From Setoptus koraiensis (lineage: Eukaryota; Arthropoda): 64,000 bases of DNA. The notes below the pieces were generated by a model, which was not told where the DNA came from, did not search any database, and was given only the letters and a program-made list of their open reading frames with translations. Where the stretch lies: contig CM106585.1 in the NCBI GenBank assembly GCA_048013815.1, positions 9,300,001 through 9,364,000 on the forward strand. The letters are read 5' to 3'. How positions within the stretch are numbered: position 1 is the first letter of the stretch; every line of letters starts with the position of its first letter. Of the stretch, positions 52,701-63,596 are shown one piece after another. The translations under genes and the position numbers were made by a program.

Positions 52701-55700
52701 GAAACGTAACAAGAGGCACAATGAGCGCAATAAGCGCAATGAGTGGAAACAGCCCATCAACTGGCTTGCGAGCAAACTGCTGAAAGCGGCCATTCCCTCC
52801 GCTTGCCGCCGCCAGTCGCTGATTGTCGGCTGCTGCCGGCTGGCTGATTGTTGCCTGCTGCAACCCCATTATAATGGCAACTCATTATAAATGGCACTGT
52901 GTGTACAACAAGGCGAATGTAGTACAAAAGCAGCAGCAACAACAACAACAACAACAACAACGGCAACAACCGCGGCGACGACAACAGGTAATCTGCTGTT
53001 GGTAGCGGGCGAGCCGGCGCAAACGAACCGTCTGTCGAGAATATTATTAATGATATTTATTTCTTCTTATCGTTAATTTGATACAACACTAACTGCAACA
53101 GCGCCAACAACAGCAACAGCGCCAACAGAAACAACGGCACAGTCGAGCATAGTTGGCGCACTCGGCACATCTTCGCCCTCGCCGCCGACACACCCTCCGA
53201 GGCTCGCAGTCCGAGCGCAGGCTGGCCGCCGGTGGGCGTGCCGCGGACGGTCGCACAACGGCGACAAGTGGGCCAACGGTAAGCATGCTCGACGGCAATG
53301 TTCGGCGATATGCGGCGCCGACCCGCGAGGCCGCACACCGGCTCAGAGAGAAGGGGTACGCAACGAACGGTGAGCCCGGCGCGCCATTAGCCGTACCGTC
53401 TGTTCGTCTATTCGTCTGGTGGGTGTATGCGCAGTGCGCATCATGCATAATTCGTGCGCTGTGCGCCCGACGCGAGTGCATGCGCCGGCTAATGGTCAGC
53501 GCGCCCAGTGCCCGGCCGGCCTGCCAACAACGGCAAACAACAGGTTGGGCAGGCACTAATGACCATGATAATAGTTTCTACGATTTCAATCGTCCACAAT
53601 TGGAACCATTCAATAATTGCACACACACGAATCCATTAACGCGCGATCTGTTCACATGATTGCTCGCACGGCGCGCATTATTCATTTGGTGTCGTTGGTC
53701 GCATCGTCGGAGCATCGGCGCGCATTGCTGCATCTTGTTGCGTAATGTTGCATGATAATAATGCTGCTCGCCGAGCCCGCTCAATTGAAGCGCAATTGAA
53801 TAGTGCGCATGATGCGAGCGGTGCTTGCAACAGGTGAGCGAGCGCCGGCCCGGCGCCGGGCCCGGCCAACCAACGAGCACAGGCGAGCCAACGAGCACAG
53901 GCGAGCCAACGAGCACAGGCGAGCGCAACGAGTGCGCGAAGGGCGCAACTGGGCAATGCGATAATTAGTAGCTGGCGCGCATTGTTTGGGCAGCGCCGGC
54001 GCGGCTTTCGTCGGGCGCCCGCATGCTAACAAACCTGTCGACAAGTGAGCGCCAAAGCAAGCGCAAAGTTGCGCTCAACCAAAGTCGGGCCGCAGCGGCC
54101 AGCCCGAGCCTGCACAAATTGAATAGTCGCAATCACCTGTCGGGCAATTGAATTAGCGCCAGTGGCCGCATTATAGGCCGGTCAGCGCTCGGCGGTGCGC
54201 GGCGACAAGTGCGCTGCAGCGAGCGTCGGTGCGCCGCCAGCCAGTCTGCGGGCTGTCTGGCGGCCTGAAACGGCTCGCTGCGGCGCAACAAACAGTGACA
54301 ATGTTATCAATAATGCTCGCTGCCGCCTGACAGTCGCTTATTAATTGTCGGCGCAGTTGACGACGACGACGACGACGACACAATGGGACAATGGTCCCAA
54401 TAATGAACTCTCGGGCTGCAGTTGGCCGGCAGCTGGCGCTCGGCATGGGCCAACTTGGGCGAGCAGTGAGAATAAATTATGCAAATTTCCACTTATAATT
54501 GTTGTCGTGGTTGTGCGCCACTTCCTATCGCGCACTCGATGCCGCTGCCGCCGCTGCTCCCAATTGATTCTCACTGGCTGCTCATTATAAATTATGCAAA
54601 TCATGCTCTTTGTTCACACACTACATGTCGCACTGTAGCAGTCACATACTAAGACGACTACGACAATCGCAGGGGCTTGCTGCCGGCAGCTTGCTCCACT
54701 CGCGGCGGCTCGGCGAGACAATGGGCGCGCTTGTGCGACAATTCGCCGCAGATCGCCTCAGTTGGCCACAGTTCGCAAACACTGTGCGCCAATTCGCGAC
54801 AAATCGCAAACACTGTGCGCCAACTCGCAAACACTGCGCGCCAATTCGCAAACACTGCGCGCCAATTCGCAAACATTGCGCGCACTGCGCGCCTCATTAT
54901 CATATATCATCAATACGCGCAATAGAGTTATTCGGCAGCGCTATTCAATTGTTGTTGTTGTTGTTGTTGTCGTTTAAAATTGAATTAGCCCGCAAGACGA
55001 CAGTTCAAACAGTGCAATGGGGCCTCTATACTGCCACACACGGCCCGTGTGTCGCCAACAAACCAACCAATAACAAGTGCCCTATAATGGATTTGCGCGA
55101 CACACAGCCCGACAAGTGCCCTATAATAGATTTGCGCGCCTCACACAGCGCGCCGCGCCGCACAGTGTCACTGCACTATAACTGCACTTTGCTGCTCATA
55201 AAGCTTGCTCACAAACTGCGCACTTTATTCACAGCGTCACCCCCTTTCCCGACAAGTTTTGCGAGTGTCGCCCGACAGAGGGGTGCTGCGCCGCGCACGT
55301 CGGGCTGTGCCCTGAGCGGAGGGCGGCACAGCGAGCCGGCCAACAGAGTATAAAGCACGAATCAATCAATGCTAGTAATCAATCGGCATAATTGCGGCGC
55401 TAATTGATTATGATTCTTTTTTAATTATGTCTCCGCTTGCGAAGCTGTCTCATTATGTGCACTCGTCTTCGCTGGATCGGATCGGCTCGGCTGGAGCGGC
55501 GCGCTTAGAGCCCCGAACGAGTGTAGTCATGGCTGTCGACGATAACTGGCGATGCGTCAGCAGTGATTGTTTCAACTCACTCAAGGTCAACCGGTCAATT
55601 AAGCCAAAGCGTTAGTTTGCATTTCGAGCCCAACTATCAAATATACAAATACACAAATATAAACACGCTAACACAAATGCAATCAACAACTAATTAGCTG

Positions 55701-58700
55701 TTGACACAGGCTGCCGATGCCGGTTGCACAGGTACACGATAGACCGATAGCACGATAATGGAGAGAGGCCCGAGGCGTCGTTCAGCCATCGATGGTCGTG
55801 GCCCGGATCGCGCTCGCTCGGCCGGCTGTTACTGTTGTCGGCAGAAGTGAAAATTCAATCTTTGCCGTTGTAATTGATATTATTACTCAATTATTTTTAA
55901 TTGATAACCATTCTGCGTGTGTGCTGCCCCCTAACCGTGCTGACTCGCCACTGTCAGCGCTGCAGCGCCAGCCGAAATGAGAGTCGCTCTCACGCTTATC
56001 GACAATCATTTATCGATCGGGCGGCAGTTACCGATTTGATTTGTTGTTGCTGTTGTTGTTGCTGCTGCTGCTGTTGCTGCTGTTGCGCGTTTGCACCAGC
56101 AATGCCGGACTGGTTTGCCAATTGCCAATTGCCGGTCACCGGCCGCCGACGGTCGGTCAGCCGGCGCTGGCCGGCCAAAGTGGTGCAATTAGCTGTTAGT
56201 GGCACTGTCGGCCATTACTGGCCAACGCCGGCCGACAATGTTACACATTTGAATATTACACGCTTGCGCAAATGTTACGCAGCAAGTGCCAGCTTTCGCC
56301 GGCTAATGACTGGGCGCTATTTTCGACCTCTGGCGCTGTGATCGCCGGCCCAGAGCGCCAGAGGCCGGCAGAGCCAAATTGGCCAGTAGTGGCCAATTTG
56401 CGCTTCTATTGGCCACTGCCGGCCTGACGGTATCGGCTTGTTGCAAGCCGCTTGTTGTGCAAATTGAAATTGGCGCAGTCGCCGCCAACTCGCCGGTTGG
56501 TGCTGGTGGGCAAATCGCTCGGTGCGACTCACAATTGTCGGCTCGAGGCCGGCGACTCGTCGGTTTGGGGCCGGCGACTCGCTGGTTCGGGGCCCATGTG
56601 CCGGCAAGCGACAATGTGCAGCCGTGGTGCCCAGTTGGCGACGGCCGACGCGAATTGTCGCTGCAACGACAACTCAGACAGTTACTGGCAGCTTGGCCAG
56701 TGCACCCAATGGCCCTATGCGCCGGTTCCAGAGTTGGACGAGAGATGCGGGCGCCCCAATGGCCGACCGAGGAGTCGATTGTTTCGAGGGGCCGAAGTGC
56801 CGGTCGGTGGCGGCGGCGCCGTCGGAGGCGTTGCGAGCAAGTAATCACTTATTTTCTTGTTAACGGTGCGCTCGTTACACAGTGAGCAACAACACAATCA
56901 CATAAGATTACAATTAACATGACGATGATCGATCATGTGCGTGTTTCGACATGATCCAATTCCTTCTTCTCGGCGGCGAGTCTCCTCGTCGAGAGTCGCC
57001 GCGCCGCTATCTGCCCGCGTCGGCCCATTGTCGGCCGCGGATGCCGCTCGCCAATGTGTCGGCCAGGTATATATTGGCGGGCGCTTCGCAGGCGCTTCAA
57101 TGGCTCGAAGATTGATCACCTTTGCACTCTGGCTGGCAGCCTCTTGACTGGCTGCTGTGACGACTGGCCATTTTAAAATAATGCAACAGCAACAGCAACG
57201 GCAACGGCCGACTTCATTGTTGACTCATGATGAATCAATTCGCTCGCCATCCATCAATTTCTGCGCTAGGTGGCGCACGAGGCTCACACTCGCTTGCCTG
57301 CATGGCAAAGCGGGCCAGCGTTGCCGCGCAATCGATTGTGACCGACCGACCGACCACCGCGCCGCACCGCGCCACTCTCGAGCCGGCCCGCAACAACCGG
57401 CCAGCAAGTTGTCGGCGGTTCCCGGGGCGCGCCGACCACTGGCCCGCGGACCGCTCGCTGTGGCGCACTAAAAAGCGGCCATCCACCGCGAGTGTCTCTT
57501 TATTATTATTACCATTACTCTGGTCCGGCCCGCCGCTCACCATCATGGCCGGCATGGCCGTCATCGCCGGCAAATCCGGCCGGCCGGCCGGCCGATAAGT
57601 TATGGCCAACTATATCATCTGGTGCACTTGTCCACCTGTTCGTCACTCTTGTTTGCAGCCAGCAACAGCCGCCAGAGTGGATAAATGACCGGCCAGACAA
57701 AGTAAAAAGACGCTGGCCAGATTATCAATTTGTTTTTGGCTCGGCTCGAGTGTGTTGCTTGCGAGCCAGCGAGCGTTTGTTTGTTGTTGCTTGCCTATTG
57801 TTGCTGGCTGTTGGATCTCTCGCGCTCTGCCTGTGATGCAATGTGATGATTGATGGTGGTTGTATCCTACAATCAATTTTGATTACTCAATCAAATATCT
57901 GTTGCTGCCGCCGCCGCAGCTTGTATAATTCAATTATTACACATTACTATTACGTTATTATTGCACAAGCAGCAGCAGCAGCACACGGACATTGATTAAT
58001 ATGACTTGTTTGCATTGTTCTCTGGCCACTCTTTATTACGCAACTCGCCTGGTCGGCCGAACGGCGCTCGCAATGTCAGAGCGAGCCGAGTTAAACTTTA
58101 ATTGTGCTCTCGCCTGGCCCGCTCGCCAGTGGTCAAAACTATCATGAGCCGACCAAATTCCGATGATGCCAACCGAGCCGACGAGCCCGACGAGCCCGAC
58201 GAGCCCGATGACGCCGATGGTGCCGACGATGGTCGCAATGAGCGAGCCACCACCAAATTAGTATTCATAGCCCAACAAATCGATGACGATGCATCATCGC
58301 GAGACATAAGCGGCTACACGGATGCGGCCGATAGTTACTTGCATTTAAATTCATTACCCTTTTCATAATCATCATTGTTCCCTCTCTATTCACTCACTTT
58401 CTTCTTTGTGTCTTGTGTTTATTTTGCTCGCTGCCGCTGTTACCGCCATATCTGCTCTCTATCCGTTTGCCCGTCTCTCATGCGCCTCACCCGCTCTCAC
58501 CTGATCTCGCCTGATCTCGCCTGATCTCGCCTCATCTCACCTGATCGCGGCTAATCCCATAAAATAAGCCGAGGCGAGACGAGCCGAGAGCCAACGGACG
58601 GCGGCTTGCATCGGGCCAAGGCATTAGATTCACATTAGATTATGAGTGCGATTAGAGTGGCGCCGAGAACAAACTAAACAACATGTTACATGCAAAACTC

Positions 58701-60954
58701 AACGATAAGCTCAACGAATTGCGAGATATACTTATTATAAGTGTATAAGCAAGGGTGGCATATCCATGCGCGATGTCAGACTGCATGCCAGACGGATAGG
58801 GCACTAAAATGGATAATTGTTGTTGCTAATTCTGTTATCAAACAATTGTTCATATTGGCACAATTAACAGAGCAACCAGCCAATTGATTGTGTTTGTGTC
58901 GTCGGCTTGCGCAGTTGCGACACAAGCTGTCACAAAGAGTCACACTGTCATGCTGCCACTTCACTGCCCGATATAGGTTGCCATATGTCACCCGACAACA
59001 AATTGCGAGTGCTTGACTCACCTGTGCGAATGGGTCTGTCGAGCGATCGACGATCAACTGCGACTTGATTGGGTTCAATTGGGCTCAATTGGGCAACCAG
59101 ACTCACAATTGTCGATCAAGTGAATGCACAGCCAGCAGAGGCTAATAAATCATTTGTTGCAACACAACTATGTGTCGCCATACATACATGAGTATTTAAA
59201 TTGTTTCCTTTTGACACATATTTTGACATATTTGCATCATCGACGATCGGCTTGCTGCTGTTTGTGCCGTTGAGTTTGTCTGTTTGCACTCGTTGGCACT
59301 CGCTGGCACTCGTTGTCATTCGTCGCCATTCGTTGGCATTGGACACTCGACGGGATAACATGGGACAATATGGCATAACATGGCATAATAATCAGGCAAA
59401 TGATGAGCGTGATATTGTGAGCCGATTTACAATTGTCGTCTCACTGACTCATTTGCGAACACACCAGCCCATGAGGTAACATGAGCTCGGCAGCAGCTGA
59501 CATGTGTGGTTGTTGTTGTTTGATGAATTGTTAAAATAATAATTAACACTCTCAATTAAAATTCATACCACAGCAAGTGTTAAATCAATTCATTTTTTGT
59601 TGCCTCATCATCTCACTGGTCGCTAGTGGCTGGTGCCATTATAATTATTATATTATATTATATCATCGTGATAATAACAACGAACAACAGCAACAACAAC
59701 AATCAACAACTATCACATGCTAGCCAACCAACAAACAATGACGGGGTAACATGATTCTTGAGACAAGTGAATACCACTGACAGCCAGTAGTGGAACATTT
59801 TTTTCCAGATGCAAACAAACAATAATCATGGCTATGTTAATTGTTGTTACTGTTGCTGTTGTTGTTATGTTGCATCGCATCATATGGCATCGCTTAAAAT
59901 AACTAACTCAACACACTAAACGATAAATACAATTACAGCTACACTTGGCTTCACTCTCCTAGGCTTGTTTCGCAATCACTGACTCGCAAGTTTGTTAGAT
60001 ATTTCGCCAGCTTTGCATTCGTTTTGTCGTTATTTGCTATGCCTGAACCAGAATCACTGTAATCACTTTACGTAATCGATTGTGTTTTTATATTAATGTT
60101 GTTGTTGTTGTTGCTGCTCAAGTGTGAATGTGTGTCTGAAACTGGTGCAACTACACTCAACTACTGACAACTGCGAACTCGCAAGGTATTGTTAAATGCC
60201 ACCACCTAGATAGGAATTTGCATTGGCAATTAGAGCACATAATGGCTATACCTGATCCGTATCATTGTTTTGTTCGCCCATCCACTCTACAACAACTAAC
60301 TGGCAACTGTAGCCTGAGCAACTAACCAATTACAACTAGAACTAAGTGACACCAACCGACAAATTGATTCGCCATGCCCGAGCCAGCGCATCAATTTACG
60401 CAAACTAGTCAGACTTTGTCTACACATGAGCTATTTATATGGTTCAAAACAGATTCGAATGGCCAAATTCAGCAATGAGCACCGATGAAAAATTAATGTA
60501 AACTCACCTGTACGCGCGACTCTATCAGTCCCAGCCTCGAGGCCAGCGATTCGCGCTGAAACACGTCAGGATAGTGACAAATCTCGAATTGTTTCTCCAA
60601 TTCTTCCAATTGCCACCCATTGAAATTTGTTCTAGTTCTGCGACCCTTGTCGTCGTCATCTTCGTCGTCATCTTCGTCGTCGTCGTCGTTGTCGTCTTCG
60701 TTGTCTTCGTCGCCACGATAGTTACTTTGCATATTGATGGGCTTGTTGTCACTGTTGTTGTTGGTGCTGTTGTTGTTGTCGTCTTGAATTGTTTTGTCAC
60801 TATCAGTGTTGTTGTTGTCGGAGCTTGGCGTTGTTTCTTGCTGCATTTCTGTGCCGTTCACATTCACAGTGACCGGCGGATGCGGTTGTTGTTGCTGTTG
60901 TTGTTGCATTGTTTCAATCAGTTGAGGCGGCGACAATGATACTTGTGTCGACAT
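43734..60954 (-). CDS. unc-4: unc-4/Uncx paired-like homeobox transcription factor (two exons)
   Basis: Exon 60954-60508 (149 codons) and exon 46568-43734 join in phase 0 to 1093 residues; donor GTGAGT, acceptor ATAACAG. The homeodomain (about 104-163) is split at [17 protein letters not shown], a position shared by many paired-like genes, and has Gln at position 50. The Uncx-specific extension [20 protein letters not shown] follows directly, so the family call is firm. FSIENLLS (872-879; bases 44379-44402) is an eh1 motif of the kind that recruits Groucho co-repressors. An Asp/Glu run precedes the homeodomain, and the C-terminal 900 residues are dominated by Asn, Gln, Ser and Ala runs, making the protein about twice the length of fly or human relatives. 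UNC-4 represses alternative motor-neuron fates. The 13.9-kb intron contrasts with the roughly 100-bp introns elsewhere. Confidence 0.96.
47648..47674. repeat. AAAC tetranucleotide repeat
   Basis: Perfect run of about six AAAC units. Confidence 0.9.
49927..49953. repeat. Hairpin with 11-bp perfect stem
   Basis: CACTCACCAGT and its reverse complement around a five-base loop GAGTG. Confidence 0.9.
50961..51056. repeat. 9-bp minisatellite
   Basis: About ten copies of GGCGCAACT with scattered changes. Because nine is a multiple of three, it reads as a Gly-Ala-Thr repeat on plus and a Val-Ala-Pro or Ser-Cys-Ala repeat on minus. Confidence 0.93.
53871..53924. repeat. 18-bp minisatellite, three perfect copies
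   Basis: Three identical consecutive copies of CAACGAGCACAGGCGAGC, then a degenerate fragment. Confidence 0.95.
54771..54890. repeat. 21-bp minisatellite
   Basis: About five copies of a TTCGCAAACACTGCGCGCCAA-like 21-base unit, less regular at its left end. Confidence 0.88.
58501..58550. repeat. 10-bp tandem repeat
   Basis: Five copies of CTGATCTCGC with increasing divergence to the right. Confidence 0.9.
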
Positions 60955-61254
60955 TTTTATTTCATTGCTTTCGTCAACTCTAACGGCTTGATTGACACTT
61001 GTTCACTCGCTCACCTGACACTATAGAATCAAATGGATTATAGTTTCTCGTTGGCAACTATTCAACTCGCCTTCTTTTCTCTTTTCTCTTGTCGTGTGTC
61101 GTTGTTGTTGGTCGCGGATTGGATGCTTCTTCGACAACGCCATCAATGAAATGATTTGGCATGATTTGTTCGCAATTTGTTCGCAATAGCAACACATTAT
61201 GCTTCTATAATAATCAGAGTTGTTGCTCTTGTTGTTTATATCCGATTGAGACAG

Positions 61255-61278
61255 TGGTGACGCGCATGCGCGTCACCA
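61255..61278. promoter_or_regulatory. 24-bp palindrome with NRF1-like core
   Basis: A perfect palindrome centred on CGCGCATGCGCG, which fits the NRF1 consensus YGCGCAYGCGCR. It sits about 300 bases upstream of the unc-4 start codon. Binding is inference from the motif. Confidence 0.6.
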
Positions 61279-61542
61279 TAAGCCAAGCTAATTTGATGGT
61301 ACTCACGACACACAACAACAGTATCACTATAGCTTGTAAGGTTTGCTTTGTATAGTTGTTATGTAACGGATGGTAGCATGGTATATGTGGCGCCATCTGT
61401 TATTGGGGAACCCACATAGAGTTGACTGAAGTCGCATCTCACATATTCGGCCCCACTAGATGGCGCCACCAGAGCCAGAAACTCAATCGCCTCCAAAAAT
61501 CTAGTAGTTTCCAATGATAATCTAGTTTTCTTTTGAAAGAAA

Positions 61543-61572
61543 TACCCATGGCTACAATGGTAGCCATGGGTA
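61543..61572. repeat. Hairpin with 13-bp perfect stem
   Basis: TACCCATGGCTAC and its reverse complement flank the loop AATG. Confidence 0.92.
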
Positions 61573-62296
61573 GGTGAGTAGCGACAGAAATAGTTGCTAC
61601 TGTTGCCAATGAATCCTCGGGGAAAGAGGCAACGATAGTAGCGGAGCATGGTCGCCATGGGAATGAATGGGACCGGGCCGAGGGGAGCGCACAAAACAAA
61701 GTTAGAGACATAGACAAACGGACAAGGGAGGGTGCAGGGGGGGGGGCAAACGGTCTTGGCGAAAGAGGAGAAAAGTTTTCCACTTGGTTAGGTTTTGTGT
61801 TGCCGCTTTTGAGCGAGCGGCGGCGGCCGCAGCGCCAGAAGAAGCGAGTAGCTTGAGGAGTCGCAATTGCAATTAGTTGCACGTAATAGTGGTTCGCCAG
61901 TAACAGTAGTTATCATCCCATGGAGACAGTCTCTCCAGTCGGTCTCACTAGCTGCAGAGCTGACTGGCTAAAGGGAGAGTTACGTAACGTCCGAGGATAG
62001 AGTGATAGAGAGGGGTAGAGGGATAGAGAGATGGAGAGTGCGCACTCTCGTGGCCAATGGAGCCATTAGTTTGGCGAGATCCACTAAATGTTTATGCGCG
62101 CGCTGTATGTGTGTGCGTTGTTTGTTTACTGGAGCTGCCATGTTTCGCCGCTAGTTGTGCAGTGATGATTCAGTTTGAGGCAACAAAGACAAGGCTTCAT
62201 CTTGTTGCCAATCGCGTCTCCAACAACCACTGAGAGAGAGACACACAACTAAACTCACCACGTAACAGACACCGGCGAGCGACAGGTGACACCGAA

Positions 62297-62330
62297 ACAG
62301 ACAGACAGACAGAGAGAGAGAGAGAGAGAC
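62297..62330. repeat. CAGA/GA tract
   Basis: A CAGA tetranucleotide run passing into a GA dinucleotide run. Confidence 0.9.
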
Positions 62331-62894
62331 AAAATGTTGCCGCTAGAGGGTGGGCTAGTTAGTTGTTTCTTGATACGCCAAAGAGGCCAGAGGGGCCACC
62401 AGTCGACAGCCACAGTCCATTAGCACCTATCGACAAGATATCGCAATAACAAGTGACGTGTTTGCTCTTACATCATACTGCAGCCAAGTGCAAATGATGG
62501 CCGAATGTGGCCAGTTAGTTGCCACTGTGTTGGCCAGTGTTTGTCAATAGACAATCAGAACAATCAGAACAAACAAACAAACAAACAAATAGTCGACAAC
62601 CACACCATCAAGCTATTACGTAACAGTTTGCACAACAGTTGTCGTGTTATGACAAGATAATTATCAGCAGCATTAGTTAGTATAGTTAAACGATAAATGA
62701 TCATGTTGCCGACTGGCGGACAGTCGTTGCACGTGCAAGCGAGCTCGTGCACGATGACACTTTGGACAAGATTTCACAGTCACGCTGACCGTCATCAGCA
62801 GCAAGTGGCAAGATCAAACGACGATAAAAGATTTGTATCAGTGTCAGTATCAGAGTGTTTGTATTTGTTGTGTGGCGCTGATAAAATCAAATCA

Positions 62895-63596
62895 ATGTTT
62901 TTGGTGTTTTTAATGATTGATATATTGTGGACGCGTTCGTTGTTTGTGAACGGTCAAATAATGCAGTCGCAACAATTATTGCAGCAATTTTATCACACGC
63001 CAGACACACCGGCAGCAACATCGGCAACAAATCATTTAATTCAGTACGACCAACACGTCAAATCGACGCCCCTCGGCGAGCCGGTATTCCGACTGGAGCC
63101 GCCAAATGTGATTAATTTCAGCAACGAAACGGGCGCCATCATTCCCTGTTTAGGTAGGTCACTGTTGTTGAGCATCGTTGCAAATTACCGATTCTCCGGC
63201 AATCATTCTCGTTGATTCTCGTTGATTCTCGTTAAATTATCTCAATTAAATGCACTGAATATCAACTGACTGTCAGTATTCTAACTCGCTCTCACCGTGC
63301 CAATCTTGCTCACAAATTGCTCGAATTCGCCATGCGCCAATGTATTTTTATCCACTTGCACAATGAAGCTTCCGGTTCGCCCACGCCAAAATTAGTTTGG
63401 TATCAGGGCGTGGACAACGAACAGCGACAGCCAGTGACAAATATTAGCAACTTGCGTCTCATAACAAGCAACGCCATTAAATTGTTACCGTTTAAAGCCA
63501 GCCAATATCGCAGCGATGTTCATTCAACTAGTTACACATGTGAGGCAACCAATTCAATGGGCACCATCCAGAGCAGGCCCTCTATCGTGCAAGCGG
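62895..63596 (+). CDS. Dscam: Dscam-like Ig cell-adhesion protein, 5' exons (partial)
   Basis: Exons 62895-63153 and 63369-63596 join in phase 1 (donor GTAGGT; acceptor ATGAAG) and a strong GTAAGT donor follows at 63597. The ATG at 62895 gives a signal peptide (FLVFLMIDILWTRSLF); an in-frame ATG at 62697 would only bury it. The mature N-terminus carries EPVFRLEPPNVINFSNETGA, then an Ig domain with Cys in IIPCLA, Trp in LVWYQG, LLPFKASQYRSDVH and Cys in YTCEATNSMG. The PPF/LPF-x-A-x-x-Y-R-x-x-VH block and the FSN-TGA start are hallmarks of the first Ig domain of arthropod Dscam. Dscam proteins mediate homophilic recognition in neurons and, in arthropods, immune roles. The rest lies to the right, outside the window; the next exon was not identified with confidence. 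Confidence 0.88.

Larger units (their letters stand above)
46569..60507. other. 13.9-kb intron of unc-4
   Basis: Spans the two homeodomain exons. Roughly 48-58.5 kb is visibly GC- and CpG-rich (many GGCC, GCCGGC and GCGC words), while the flanks are AT-rich. Long overlapping frames on all strands in the GC block are expected from the scarcity of stop codons and show no conserved domain. Several minisatellites lie inside. The region probably holds regulatory elements; a nested gene cannot be excluded. Confidence 0.75.
60955..62894. promoter_or_regulatory. Divergent upstream region between unc-4 and Dscam-like gene
   Basis: Both genes are transcribed outwards from this 1.9 kb. It holds a 24-bp palindrome with an NRF1-type core, a 13-bp-stem hairpin, an AG tract, and repeated short GGATAGAG units near 62.0 kb. 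A donor-like GTGAGC on the minus strand near 61013 could belong to a non-coding first exon of unc-4. No protein-coding exon is supported. Confidence 0.5.

Noticed and set aside
54610-55353. 247-residue plus-strand frame
   Set aside because: Spans the 21-bp minisatellite and GC-rich DNA; the translation is without domain or signal peptide.
56303-56885. Several 110-180-residue frames on both strands
   Set aside because: Mutually overlapping in nearly all frames within the GC-rich block, where stop codons are scarce.
62697-62894. Upstream in-frame ATG extending the Dscam-like protein by 66 residues
   Set aside because: It would place the signal peptide internally; the ATG at 62895 gives a normal secretory N-terminus.
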